64,000 bases of DNA from Heterodera schachtii (lineage: Eukaryota > Nematoda > Chromadorea > Rhabditida > Heteroderidae): assembly GCA_023374025.1 (NCBI GenBank), contig SIJG01000075.1, forward strand, positions 1 to 64,000, read 5' to 3'. The position numbers and the translations under genes were made by a program. Shown piece after piece: positions 1-10,276 of this stretch. How positions within the stretch are numbered: position 1 is the first letter of the stretch; each line of letters starts with the position of its first letter. A model generated the notes under the pieces. That model was not told where the DNA came from. It ran no database searches and worked only from the letters and a program-made list of their open reading frames with translations.

Positions 1-80
1 GGCTCAATTAGCGTTGGTTCAAAACCTACTAGTCGAATTATGTAGTTGGCCGAAGAAGTGGCGATGGCACGGAGAAATGC
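1..80 (-). pseudogene. F-box-like family exon fragment (cut by window edge)
   Basis: Read on the minus strand, a TTTTTAG acceptor at 81-82 is followed by an exon starting AFLRAIATSSANYIIRL. This matches the fourth exon of subfamily B (AFLRATTSVSYKIRL at 51075). The sequence runs off the left edge, so intactness cannot be judged. No matching upstream exon lies between 81 and the MSP gene, which suggests an isolated fragment. Confidence 0.6.
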
Positions 81-122
81 CTAAAAATGGGAAACGAAAA
101 GCAAATGGCGGCAATCATTAAG

Positions 123-255
123 AAATTGCCCACTTTTATCCTGTGGATAATTGATCAATCTTTTCATTGACATTTAGCTCATTCAAAAAAATAAGTTGGT
201 TTGCATGGCAATGAAAAGATTGATCAATTATCCACAGGATAAAAGTGGGCAATTT
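123..255. repeat. Perfect 47-bp inverted repeat (hairpin)
   Basis: Bases 123-169 are exactly the reverse complement of 209-255, separated by a 39-bp spacer. The arms contain TTGATCAATC and the core CCACAGGATAAAAGTGGGC. No gap or mismatch is visible. It could be a small fold-back element or a recent palindromic duplication. Confidence 0.9.
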
Positions 256-678
256 GGGCCAGGATGTTATCGAAGGCCAAATTGTTGTTCTATTCGCCAG
301 ACATTTGGACTTGCGTCAACTTCGAAACGGAAATGTTTTATTCCATTGCTTATCTGTTGTACCCGTATGGATGACCTGCTATGAATCGTACCGTTTAACG
401 CGAGCTAACCCTCCGATCAAACAGGCCTAAATTTTATCACCACCGCCTCCCTTCCCTCCATACACAACCAATTCAGTGAAGCACAGGAGAGCATTTATTA
501 AGCACAACAACAATACAATTACATAGTCAACAATTGAATATACATTCATTTGAAGTGATGATCACAGAAATTTACCTACAGATACAACAATTTACATGAT
601 GGGGGACAAAATGACAATTTTGGGACGGTGGGATGGGATCCTATCATGTCCATGTTGAGGTGACGAAGCATCCGTCCA
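256..678. other. Spacer between hairpin and MSP gene
   Basis: A short open frame (245-430, plus) has no recognisable motif. The rest is AT-rich flank and the probable 3' region of the MSP gene. No convincing gene is seen. Confidence 0.5.
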
Positions 679-1191
679 TCAGACGTTGTACTCGATCGGC
701 AAGGCCTTGCGGCGCACCGGGGCGAGGCCCATCAGGCGGCGCCCCAACTCGTCTCCCTGGAACCAGTCGAGCTTGAACACGGTGGCGGCTGGGTCCGGCG
801 TGTTGGTCCACTCCTGGGCCGCGGTGGCCGGTGGCGGGTCCGGCGCGTTGGTCGACTGCACGGTCACGCGGTCGCCCTTGGTGTCCTCGCTGCCGGGGTC
901 GAAGGCGCCGCAGAAGATGGCCACGTTGACGAACTCCTTTGGGCCGAGCACTCCGGTCGTCGGGCTCACGTTGATGCGCTTCGGTTTGGTGGTCTTGAAG
1001 GCGTAGCCGATGCGCTTCGTCCCGGGGTTGATCACCTAAATTGAAAGGGGAGGTGGGATTATTCCGCATGCCACGTGCACTACGCCCAAACGCACCCGCA
1101 TGTAGCAGGTGATCTTGTGGTCGAACGGGGCGTTGAAGACGAGCTTCTGCGAGGGCATTGCTGCGATGTCCTCTGTTGGAAGTTGAGACAT
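679..1191 (-). CDS. msp: Major sperm protein (MSP), enlarged variant
   Basis: Two exons, complement(679..1035,1096..1191), with a 60-bp phase-0 GTGCGT..TTTAG intron at 1036-1095. Product of 150 aa starting [20 protein letters not shown]. Family hallmarks: [66 protein letters not shown], and the C-terminus LPIEYNV. MSPs form the filament cytoskeleton of amoeboid nematode sperm. Canonical MSPs are about 127 aa; this one is longer because the TNTPD segment is duplicated in tandem (45-bp repeat near 791 and 836) and about 9 residues are inserted before LPIEYN. GC content is much higher than in the surroundings, as expected for a highly expressed germline gene. The identity is firm; whether the enlarged protein still assembles is unknown. 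Confidence 0.93.
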
Positions 1192-1306
1192 TGCTGTTGT
1201 TGTCGCTGTTGTCTGGCTGGCTTTGTGGGTGCTTGATGTGTGATTGTTGAGAGCGTTGCTTGAAGTGTTGCTGCAGCTGAGTGAGGAGAATGTGCAAAAT
1301 CCACCT

Positions 1307-1315
1307 CCTTATATA
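1307..1315 (-). promoter_or_regulatory. TATA box of the MSP gene
   Basis: TATATAAGG on the minus strand lies about 116 bp upstream of the MSP start codon, with no other ORF between. Spacing implies a 5' leader of roughly 90 nt. Confidence 0.6.
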
Positions 1316-1570
1316 CAAAATTCGTGTTAGAAAATTCATGCAACAATGTATAAAAGGCGACGGTTTTCTTCAGGTTGTTAGTACAGTAGCACTCTGCTGG
1401 CTGGGCAGTAGCAGCTCACGAAAGATGCGTGGCTGGATGTTCGTGCAGCAGCAGCTACCGGAACATGCGTGGCACCCGTGTTGCAGTTGAAACCCGGGGG
1501 CTTCGCGAACGATGGCTTCGCTAAGGAGCATGCGTGGCATTTGCGGAATTAGGATCTGTTGTAGAGGTGT

Positions 1571-1640
1571 GCCGTGATTCACGGTCACGGTTACCGTGAA
1601 TTTCACGGGTTTTTTCACGCACGGTCACGATTCACGGTAC
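1571..1640. repeat. CACGG-word repeat patch
   Basis: Dense copies of TTCACGG/CCGTGAA in both orientations. The left side reads TAGAGGTGTGCCGTGATTC, which resembles the YARNG-type termini of the word-filled hAT-like elements elsewhere in the window. The right terminus is not resolved. Confidence 0.45.
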
Positions 1641-1736
1641 TAAATTTACACTGGATAAAATTGAGAATTTTCGAGAATTTGGTCATTTTTGGGCAAAATT
1701 TGCTAAGAAACAGAGCAAAATAATTCAAAAATTTAC

Positions 1737-1762
1737 CCGGCGGCGCCTATCGGCACCGCCGG
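1737..1762. repeat. GC-rich hairpin repeat, copy 1
   Basis: CCGGCGGCGCC, loop TATC, GGCACCGCCGG: an 11-bp stem with one mismatch, preceded by an AT-rich tract. Sister copies occur at 1930, 4428, 28.99-29.05 kb, 30429 and 40439. Confidence 0.8.
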
Positions 1763-1929
1763 CCCTCACTATTTTCGAAACTTTTTTTGAACAAAGCCAA
1801 CTATCAATATTGTGCGAAAACAAATAAAAAGTCAATTTCAAGGATGACCCCATTTAAATAAAAAATAATTAAATCTCTTTAAAAAAACTCGCTCGAAATA
1901 AATTCTAATTAAAAATTCTTAAAATTTTC

Positions 1930-1955
1930 CCGGCGGCGCCTATCGGCACCGCCGG
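1930..1955. repeat. GC-rich hairpin repeat, copy 2
   Basis: Identical hairpin core to copy 1. The right flank (GTTTTTTGGAAAAATGTGCCG) is shared with the copy at 4428, so the repeat unit is longer than the hairpin. Confidence 0.8.
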
Positions 1956-2371
1956 ACCTCTTTCCTCGCACATTCATCAAGTTTTTTGGAAAAATGTGCC
2001 GGAAAATTTTTAAAAATCTGAGTTTTAATTTACTTGAGTAGATCATGATAATTTTAATAAAGTTAAAAAAACGAAAATTTATTGAAAAATCTTAATTTTT
2101 TGGTCGCCCCTATCGGCACGCCGGCCCCAAAAAAAACTTTTTTTCTTAAAAAATTACCTAAAAACCCGTAAATTTGGTTATTTTTAGTCAAAATCTGTGC
2201 AATTTATGTCAAAATAAATAGAATCAAGGCGATTAACGAATAAAGGAATGTGGAGCCAAAGAAATCATTCAGAAAAAATAATTTTTTTGAGATTTTTTGG
2301 AGCTAATTCAAAGCAAACCCCCCCGTCCCCGCCCCCGCGAAAAGCCACCCCCGCCCCACGGGGCTCGAACC

Positions 2372-2600
2372 CTAGATGAAAGTATAGATGAAGATGATGA
2401 TGAATATTTCGATTTGGTGTTGAAGCGATGCCAAATTGGGGCGACGAATCAATGGGAGGACAAAAAGACGGACAATTTGAGCAAAATCGATTTTATGCTT
2501 TATTATTGGGTGAGTGAAAACACTATTTTCTTTTGTTTAAAGCACTTCAAATTGCACTTCATTCAGGCGATTGCCTCCACCAAAGGTGGGCCAATTCTGA
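2372..2600 (+). pseudogene. F-box-like family C-terminal fragment (subfamily B type)
   Basis: The exon reads LKRCQIGATNQWEDKK, matching LERCKIGGMAATVQWEDEN of gene B4. A donor GG|GTGAGTG is followed by an acceptor and last-exon sequence GRLPPPKVGQF-stop, related to GRLSPLNVESKK in B4. The two exons are not in a compatible phase, so a small indel has broken the frame. No upstream exons are present. Confidence 0.6.
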
Positions 2601-2641
2601 AAATGAATCCCGGGCCCAGCGGACAGCGAAAGAAAAAGTGA

Positions 2642-3849
2642 ATGAATTATTAGTAAATGAGAATTTTGACCGATCATTAATTCGGATAATTACTCACACA
2701 TTTATTTGTTGCTTTTTTCGCTTGAATACATTTAATTTTACGAATTGAAAACCGGACAAAAAAACGCGTTTCCTTTCAATTATTGGGGCGGCTAATTTTG
2801 GCACTTTTTCAGCACTTAGTAAGTATTCTGAATTCATAACATTGACTTTGACTTCACATGAATATATAAATGAGGGGTACTTACTTACCTAAGTACCAAA
2901 TGAGGATAAAATAGAACTCCACGCTTAATTTTTGTGCAAATTTTTCAAATTTTTTTCTTATTTTAGGCTAACTTATTATTACATACATATTATTATTTAA
3001 AAATGGCACCCGTCAAAAAAAGGAAAGAAAAAAATTTCCTCCACCGACCACCGCCTCATTACTTCTGCTGTAATTAGTGAACATTAACAGCAACCGTTGG
3101 GCTCATTTGTGACATCATTTTGCAAACGGCGAAGTCTCCGCTTGGCCATGAAAAAGAATGAGCGAATTTTGAGGAAAATGTGAGAATTTATTGGGTTAAA
3201 AATTTATTTTGATCATCATTTTTATGATAATTTGCATTTTGATCATTTGGTGATAATTTGCGTTTTGATAAGTTTAATTTTGACATTTCATTTTTTCATT
3301 TCCCATCATTTTCCAAAAATTTCGGCAAAAATTGGCTTTTCCATTCTTTTCACTTAATGAATTGGGTTATGAAATAAAATATAAAATAAAAAATTCATTT
3401 TCTTATAAAAAAAAATGTTTATAAAATATTTTTATGATCGATTTTATTGTTAAGTTATTTATATGGAATTAACTGACAAATTATTTTTATGAAGAAAACG
3501 AAGGAAGAAAAAATGAAAAAATTTAAATTTCAATGCAAATTTTTTTTTAATATTTTCATTAATTTATTTGTTCATTTGAAAATTGAATCGAATTAAATAA
3601 ATATTATTTTATAATAAAAAAGATTTCACCGAAGAATTTCGCTGAAGTTATTCTATTAATTAGTGTTTGGCATGTGATTTTTCTGCTTCTGCTGGTCCTT
3701 CCTCCATTCTAAGTACCCTAAAATATGATAATTATCACTGGGACTGTTTGAGTGTTTTGGTCAAAGTGAACATGTTGCAATTTTAAAGAAACAAAATAAA
3801 TTAATTGAATTTAAACAAATTAGACATCATAAAAAACATACATATGTAT
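2642..3849. other. AT-rich spacer with two decayed gene fragments
   Basis: 3003-3182 (plus) is a decayed copy of the first exon of subfamily B: ATGGCACCCGTCAAAAAAAG, then CAACCGTTGGGCTCATTTGT, ending GAGGAAAATGTGAG. It carries stops and indels. About 3295-3360 (minus) resembles part of exon 1 of the secreted helix-turn-helix gene at 7.6-8.4 kb. Nothing else is recognisable. Confidence 0.5.
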
Positions 3850-4933
3850 CAGGGGTGGGACAACTCTCGCCTCTCGTCTCTCGCCAACTCTCGCCATTTT
3901 TGGTACTCTCGCCTCTCGTCTCTCGCCTCTCGTTTTTTGGGACGAGAGGCGAGAGTTGAAAATACACCCCTAAAGATTGAACTTTTGAGCAGTCAGAAAA
4001 ATTTTCAAATTTACGCGAATTAAACATAAATCTCTTTCTCTCCTTCCTTAATGTCTTAAATTAGAGAACAATTTTCTTTAATAGAACATGTTCAAATTTG
4101 GTCTGGTGGTTAAAACCTTCTGTCTTTCATTATTTTTCACTTGGGTTCAATTCCCCAACGGAACAGAATTTTTTTTATATTTTCTTTACATTATTTCAAT
4201 TGAAATAATATTTCAACTTAAAAATTATTGTTTTTTCTTTTTTTAAACAGCCTACAAACCAGGGATGGCACGGAATTCCGAGAAATAGTCAATTTTTGTA
4301 CAATTTCTGTTAATAAATTGCATAGAAATTTTCAATTTTTTTCTTGAAACTTGTTCAAAATCGCTAAATTTGGCCATTTTTTGGACAAAATTTGTTACCA
4401 ATTTGCATAAAAATTAAAAAAATTTTCCCGGCGGCGCCTATCGGCACCGCCGGACCCTTCTCCACAGTTTCCCAAAAGTTTTTTGGATAAAACGTGCCGT
4501 AAAAAAAGGTAGTTTGAATGGCAAAAATGGACAAATAATAAAGTTTGTTTGTAAAATAAATATATTTCATGAAAATATTTATTTTATTTTCATAAAAAAA
4601 TTTTAAAGTTTTTTTTTGAATTTTAGGACCTGGACTCGGTTTATAAGCTAGGGCCCTGACCCGGCTTTTCTGGACCCGGCAATACCCTGACCCGGTATTT
4701 GCCCAAATAAGCAGGCCCGTAACGCTAATTTGATATACGATTTTGAAGTTTTTTAAATTAAAAAATAAGGCTACAGAAAAAAATTTGAAAAACTCTCGCC
4801 TCTCGTCCTCTCGCCAACTCTCGTGTTTTTGGGGACTCTCGCCTCTCGCCAACTCTCGCTCTCGTCTTTTTGGGGACTCTCGCCTCTCGCCAAACTCTCG
4901 CTCTCGTCTTTTCTGAGACAAGTCACACCCCTG
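3850..4933. mobile_element. hAT-like non-autonomous element, CTCTCGCC word
   Basis: Starts CAGGGGTGGGACAACTCTCG and ends, in reverse complement, CAGGGGTGTGACTTGTCTC. It is flanked by a perfect 8-bp duplication ATATGTAT (3842-3849 and 4934-4941), the hallmark of hAT transposition. Both ends are packed with CTCTCGCC/CTCTCGTC words (3866-3955 and 4792-4915). The interior contains ATACACCCCTAAAGATTGA, shared with the element at 29.4 kb, and a GC-rich hairpin repeat at 4428. No transposase ORF is present; long open frames here only translate the repeated word. Confidence 0.8.
4428..4453. repeat. GC-rich hairpin repeat, copy 3
   Basis: Same CCGGCGGCGCC-TATC-GGCACCGCCGG hairpin, here inside the 3850-4933 element. 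The left flank has TTTGGCCATTTTTTGGACAA, also found before the copy at 40439. Confidence 0.8.
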
Positions 4934-5145
4934 ATATGTATGCCTTTAATTTAATTTCACGCTATCTGGTGAGTATAATTGCATGAAATTCCATGATGCG
5001 GGATAGTTTTTTTAAATGATTATTTTCGATTTTTCCAAAACACTCTTCCGGTCCCGCCGCCCCCACCCCTCACACGCTCATTTTTCCAACTGTTTTAAAA
5101 AGGCGAAGTACCATAATTCTAAAATCTAACGTAAATCTGTTGCAG

Positions 5146-5210
5146 GTGATGCGGACTATGCACAAGAGTTTTTCCCAATTCTGACCACCGCTGTCAAAGC
5201 AGCGCAATAA
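5146..5210 (+). CDS. Orphan terminal exon, unknown protein
   Basis: After a TTGCAG acceptor at 5140-5145 an open frame reads DADYAQEFFPILTTAVKAAQ-stop. Codon use and the clean acceptor suggest a real last exon, but I do not recognise the family and find no upstream exon. It may be a fragment left by rearrangement. Confidence 0.3.
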
Positions 5211-5399
5211 TACAATCAATTAGTGGAGAAGCGGTCAAAATGACCACTAAAAACAAAAACCGATTTTCATTTACATTTTTTTGTGTGAATATTTTTTTTT
5301 GTAAAACAACGCGGCGTCTCCGTATGAAAATGTTGTGTTGTTACTGTGCCATGTTAAGTATTATTATGCTTAATACATCAATTGTTTTTAAAATGTTAC

Positions 5400-5625
5400 A
5401 CATTTGTTTCTTTGTCACTCACTTAATGAAGGATTTTTATTCTCTATTTTATAATAATCATTCATTTTGCTCATTTTTTATCTTCTCAGAATGGAATAAT
5501 GATAATTAAAGATTAAAAATTTAAAAAAAATTTACGTTTTCTTTATTTTTTGCAAAATTCTTTTTTCCGTATAAAAATGAATTTTTGCCAATGCCCAATT
5601 CTTTTGCAAAATGTGTCATCAATTT
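5400..5625 (-). pseudogene. Decayed fragment of the helix-turn-helix repeat gene
   Basis: On the minus strand a region reading GIGKNSFLYGKKEFCKK matches GISEDTFIKWKKEFGIE of the gene at 7.6-8.4 kb. The adjoining sequence matches that gene's second exon. Frames are broken by stops. Confidence 0.5.
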
Positions 5626-5730
5626 TCCCAAAATTTACAACAATTGCTAAATTTTTCTAAAGTTTGGTAATACTGGTGAATCTGGGTTCCATCCAAAAAA
5701 TTTATTTTTCTGTTATGAAAAGACCAACCC

Positions 5731-6493
5731 GGGGCCGTAGCAAAAGAAGGTGGTAATGGTTAAATGACCATAACCATGATGGTAAACCCGTAGCAAATGT
5801 GCAACCACGAGTTTGACTTGTTTCACAGTGACCGACGAACCAAAGTTGGCATTAAGCTCGTTTGTTAAGTCGTCCCAGGCAGTATTTGACTTTTGGGCAA
5901 ATTTAGCTTCTTTGCTATTTGGGAAGAATGTTGCGTAATTGTCTTTAATCGAAGTAGCAATTTGCTCAGACATTTGTTTGGAGAACAAAGACATTTTCAG
6001 TAAATTAAGAGAATATGTATTTAATTCTTTAATTATTTTTATATAAAATTATTAAGTTTATTCTGAATATTTTTACTCAAAAGGATATTTTGGACGAAGA
6101 AAAAGATGCAAAATTATATTGGTTTATTTAAATGAAAAAATAGGCGAACAATATTAGCGACCAACAAAAAATAAAAATATATTTTATGATCATTCTCCAT
6201 TGATCATTCATCCTTTCAGCAGCTGCAAATTTGCAAAACAACTTATTGACTTCTTGTTTTCCATGAAAAAAAGTAAAATATATATGTAAATAAAAATTTC
6301 GTGGTAGAAAGTTGGTGGTATAGCAAAAGAAGTTAGTTCATGGTTAAAAAACGGTGACTGGTGGTTGCTCCAGCAGAAAATTTACTATCTTCTTTTGCTA
6401 CCGTTTTTCTCGTATTTCGTGGTCAAATGACCAGGTCAAATAACCATGGTTAAATGACCTCGTCAAATAACCACCTTCTTTTGCTACGGCCCC
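5731..6493. mobile_element. TIR element with GGGGCCGTAGCAAAAG ends
   Basis: The left end GGGGCCGTAGCAAAAGAAGG is mirrored at 6470-6493. Sub-terminal TTAAATGACC/GGTCAAATAACC motifs recur in both orientations. The G-rich terminus and a small DNA-binding-like ORF inside recall PIF/Harbinger-type elements, but no target duplication could be read, so the class is an inference. Confidence 0.6.
5735..5994 (-). CDS. Small Myb/SANT-like ORF in a TIR element
   Basis: The open frame starts MSLFSKQMSEQIATSIKDNY and continues with FPNSKEAKFAQKSNTAWDDL and GSSVTVKQVKLVVAHL, a pattern like trihelix/Myb-type DNA-binding proteins of transposons (tryptophan in the second helix region, basic third helix). The frame runs into the terminal repeat and ends beyond it (5713). 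Probably a truncated accessory protein of the element; the fold assignment is tentative. Confidence 0.35.
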
Positions 6494-6770
6494 CGGGGGT
6501 TTCGGGGCTTCTGATCACGAATATGATATCAGATTTGCAAAAATCATTGATTCTAGCATTGATTTGGAAAATGTTAGATTTTTAAAATTGTCTATATGGT
6601 CAAATAACAAAACACTTACTACCCTGCCAATAATCAATTTTTAGGAACATTTGACCATATTGACAAAATTTAGAAAATCTATGATTTTCAAAATTAATGA
6701 TAGAATCAATGATTTTTACAAATCTGATATCATATTCGTGATCAGAAGCCCCGAAAACCCCCGGGTTGGT
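6486..6770. mobile_element. MITE, GATCACGAATATGATATC family
   Basis: Long terminal inverted repeats of about 60-70 bp: GGGGCTTCTGATCACGAATA at the left, its complement ending 6767. The centre is AT-rich with no ORF. A partial relative lies at about 60140-60205, and the GATCACGAAT core recurs in several other elements. Confidence 0.7.
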
Positions 6771-6959
6771 CTTTTCATAACAGAAAAAAATTTTTGGGTA
6801 GAGCCCAGATTCTCAAGTATTACATAAAATTTTTAGCCAATAATTTATTTTCTAAATTTTACAAAATTTGCATAAAATGTTTATTGTAATCTGTCTACTC
6901 ACAGAAAGAACGTATTTCTATGTTTATTCATTTTGGTCAGTTTGATAATAATTTGAATT

Positions 6960-7591
6960 TTGATCAGTTTATTTTCACTTTCCATTTTTTCACTGTCCAA
7001 TTTATTTTTAATTTTAAAAAATATAAATGCCAAAAATGCAAAAATACGGTTAAATTGGTTGTGGATATTAACAAAAGAACCAAAATGTAAAATTCCATTT
7101 TATTACAAATATCACATAAAAATCATTGGAAAGAAAAATATTTTACAAAATATCATTGAAAATAAATCTAAAATAGTTTTATTTTTAATTTTGCGAATTT
7201 TTTAGATTAGAAAGGATTAGAGTTTACGGGAGGGACCGGGTGTTATGTCCGAGTGCAACAGTCAAAGAATAAATATTGGTTTACCACACAAATAAAAGAC
7301 GGAGGAGGGAGCGGGTCATAATATAAATCCGCCATTTAAGTGATTTTTTCGACAAAACATTGCATAACTTTGCTTAAAGGCAATCAAATTTTACGATTTG
7401 GTATAATTCTATAGCCAAGCTTTTTCTCAATTAGCCTGCAAGATTTAAGTTTGTCGAGAAAATCGTTAAATGGCGGATTCCGAATGTCCGTGCACACTTA
7501 ATGGCAGCTCAGACAATTTCGTTAATCAAACGAGAAAAAAATATATTAATTTTTTATTCATTATAAAATTATCATAATTGATAAACTTATA
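6960..7591. other. AT-rich spacer with imperfect palindrome
   Basis: About 7326-7358 and 7452-7482 are inverted copies around AATCCGCCATTTAAGTGATT, enclosing 93 bp. The open frame at 6960-7205 is low-complexity and not convincing. No gene is seen. Confidence 0.45.
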
Positions 7592-8426
7592 TTAATAGGA
7601 AATAAGGGAAAATTTATGATATTTTTTTTCCTTTTTCCATCTTATTAGGGTACTTTTAGCGAGTTTTAAAAATCCAGCAATTACTTTGTCACTTAAAGAG
7701 AGATTTTCTTTCTTCATTTTAAAATAATCATGCATTTTGGCCGTTTTTTCTTCAAGCGAATGCCATTCTAAAAATAATCAAAAATATTAAATATATATAA
7801 AAAAAAATAAATAAATTACTTTTTCCAATTTCAATGCCAAATTCTTTTTTCCATTTAATAAATGTATCTTCACTAATGCCCAACTCTTTCGCAAATTGTT
7901 TCTGTTTTTCATTATCATCATAAGTTCTTTTAAATTCATCAATTCGTTCAATAAATTCCTTCTTTTTCCTTTCATAATAATTCTTTGGGTTTTTCTTTGA
8001 TTTCTTTAAATTAAATTCTTTTTTGAAATTGTATATTTTCGGCCGACTAGTTGCCAATTTTTTTGCAATTTTTTGTTCAATTTTATTCCGAATTTTGCTC
8101 GATAATTTCCATTTCCCCCTTTTCTTAATTCCTTCTTTTATTATGTGAAATCTGTGAACAATTTCGCGTTTTTGCTGATCATCCAATTTATCATTCTGAT
8201 CAACATCAATTGAATTGGAATCGTTTTGATCACTTTGATGACAATTTGTTTTTTGACCAATTTCATTTTCATTTTCTTCCATTTGTTCGTTTTCCCATCT
8301 TTGGCTAAATATTTCGGCAAAAGTTGGCCTAAGTTTACCATTCTTTTCACATAAATTAACTGAAAAAGTTTTGTCAGTTGAATTGTTTATGAACAAGAAC
8401 ACGAAAATAATAAGAAGAAAATGCAT
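7592..8426 (-). CDS. Putative secreted protein with helix-turn-helix repeats
   Basis: Two exons, complement(7592..7766,7820..8426) with the acceptor AG at 7768-7769 (second exon may start at 7767). The phases give one continuous 260-aa frame. Residues 1-22 (MHFLLIIFVFLFINNSTDKT) are a strong signal peptide. An acidic linker rich in Asp/Asn/Gln follows, then three related basic helix-turn-helix-like units: KIAKKLATSRPKIYNFKKEF, KQFAKELGISEDTFIKWKKE and, from exon 2, VIAGFLKLAKSTLIRWKKEK. The units resemble DNA-binding domains of transposases/homeodomain-like proteins, yet the protein carries a secretion signal. Decayed copies lie at 5.4-5.6 kb and near 3.3 kb, so it belongs to a small multicopy family. 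An effector role is possible but is inference. Confidence 0.6.
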
Positions 8427-8857
8427 CTGTTAAAAACTTAAAAATTTTATTTATTTATTTTTTAAATTATATTTATTATTATTTTATGCTTTTTATTTTT
8501 TCAATTAAATATGGAATGTTTTTTTAAATTAATTTATGAGAAAATTGATTTTATTAAAATTCTAATGAAAATGGAGAAAGAATTGCCAAAAAAGCAATCA
8601 ATCATCAGTGAAACTGATCTTCAGAGAATATGAAAATAAATAGACAAATATTTGAAAATAAGAATTCAATAAAATACTAATTTTAGCTTTCAATTAAGTC
8701 GAGCTTTTTCACTTGAAAATTAATAAAAATTTCAATTTTTAATTCCTTTTTATTTTAAAGTTAAAAGAATTGATAATAAATAATAATTGCACAGAAATTA
8801 AAAATAAAATACCATTTGCATAAAATAAAATTTTGAATAATATAAATTCATTTTTAT

Positions 8858-10276
8858 ATTTATCATGGAAGGGATGATGCAAATTCAAAAAATGATTTCA
8901 CTATTTTACAAAATAATGCATTTTTCGACGAAAAATACCTAAATGGGGTTCAGAAAATAAATTAATTTAATAAAAAAGGATGAGTTTTTACGTTTTAAAA
9001 TAGCGGATTTTGTAATAGTATGTATAAAATTAGAATTTCACAAAAAAACGTCCAAATATTTACAAAACAGGGAATTTTATATTGATTATAAATATAAAAT
9101 AAGCATGAGCATTGAAAAAGCAACAAACAAAAACATTCAGTGTCAATAAAATTTGCACAGAAACTTTTGCTGAATTTTCAAATTTTCACCATTTTATGGC
9201 TCTTTAGGTAATTAAATGATTTGGATTTATTAGTGTCCAAGCGAGTGCAAGCAATACGCGAAAAAGAATTTCTTATAATTATTATTACCTAATTGCGTTA
9301 TTTTGGTTCACACTAAGGACACTAGAGAAAACCAACCGCCTGCTGAATTATCTGAGATTTTACAAAATATCACATTTATTTATTTTTTGATTTTATTTCA
9401 AAAAAATAAAAAACTTTGTAATTAATTAATTTTGTTATAATGTTACTTCGTAATTTTTTTTCTAAGTAATTAAATTTTAATTAAAAAAAAATTTTTGACA
9501 AAATATTTTTTCAATTTTATCACATGAAAATCAGCTGAAAAATAAGTCATTTATGCACGAAAATTAATGTTTTTCATCAGCATTATATTTTTATATTCAA
9601 TAATAAATTGCTTCAGTTTAGTGTAATTTGCTATTTATTTTAACAAAATTAATTAATATAATTTATTTTTTTCGTTGATATTTGCCTTAATTATGTTTAA
9701 CTTTTAATAGCTAATATTTTTTAATTGTTACTCAAAACAATGCGAGTTTTTAATATATAATTCGGCTTTTTCTTAATTTTTTCCTGTTTATTATTAATGA
9801 TGCTCTCCTAATAAGTTTAAACAAGTAATTAAAAAGCTTTTTAATTAAATTAAGAATTTTAAAATAAAAAAATAACTAAATGAAGCAATAATTTATGATT
9901 TTCAAATTATATCTATTTTTTTAAGATTTTTGGTCATAACTTTCCGAAAAACCAATGAAATTTTCTGAAACTTTTTAGGATAATAGAGAAAGACAAGAGC
10001 TATCGTGTGATACCAAATTTATTTTTTTTCGTTAATTTAAGAAAAGTAATGACGGATTTTTTCGAAAAATCTCTAAATTTGGCATTTATACGAAACGCTC
10101 ATGTTGGCAGTTTTTACGAAACGACCCAGCACGCAATAGCTTCGCCTAGAGCAAAAGAAATGGACAAATAATTGTGCAACAATTGGAAGGGGGAACTTAT
10201 CTTTTGAATTTGGGTGGATGTTTGTCAGTCAAATTGGCAAAAACTGAATTGACATCTGCTGCCGGCAAATCCATGT
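8858..10276. repeat. Direct duplication, copy 1 (upstream of SUGCT exons)
   Basis: From TATCATGGAAGGGATGATGC at about 8864 this block matches 11.74-13.68 kb in the same order, ending at ACATCTGCTGCCGGCAAATC. It contains AT-rich non-coding DNA and a GTTGGCAGTTTTTACGAAAC-type repeat. No gene is seen inside. Confidence 0.8.

Larger units (their letters stand above)
1641..2371. other. AT-rich spacer with GC-rich hairpin repeats
   Basis: No gene is seen. It holds the two well-formed GC-rich hairpins listed separately and a degenerate one near 2103-2126, set in poly-A/T-rich DNA. Confidence 0.6.
5666..6829. mobile_element. Nested fold-back transposon cluster
   Basis: The outer arms (about 5666-5730 and 6764-6829) are inverted copies around CTGTTATGAAAAGACCAACC. 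Inside lie two separate terminal-inverted-repeat elements, 5731-6493 and about 6486-6770, abutting at CCCCCGGGGG. This is a three-layer nest of non-autonomous elements. The order of insertion cannot be settled from this copy alone. Confidence 0.7.

Noticed and set aside
644..1339. 231-codon minus-strand open frame across the MSP gene
   Set aside because: It is a shadow of the GC-rich MSP coding sequence in another frame; the MSP frame with its intron explains the region.
2355..2376. GGTTCGAGCCCC-like tRNA T-arm on the minus strand
   Set aside because: The T-stem pairs only partly and no acceptor stem, D-arm or anticodon arm can be built around it.
4364..4921. 185-codon minus-strand frame with RRERE-type repeats
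   Set aside because: It translates the CTCTCGCC word array and AT-rich interior of the hAT-like element; no domain is present.
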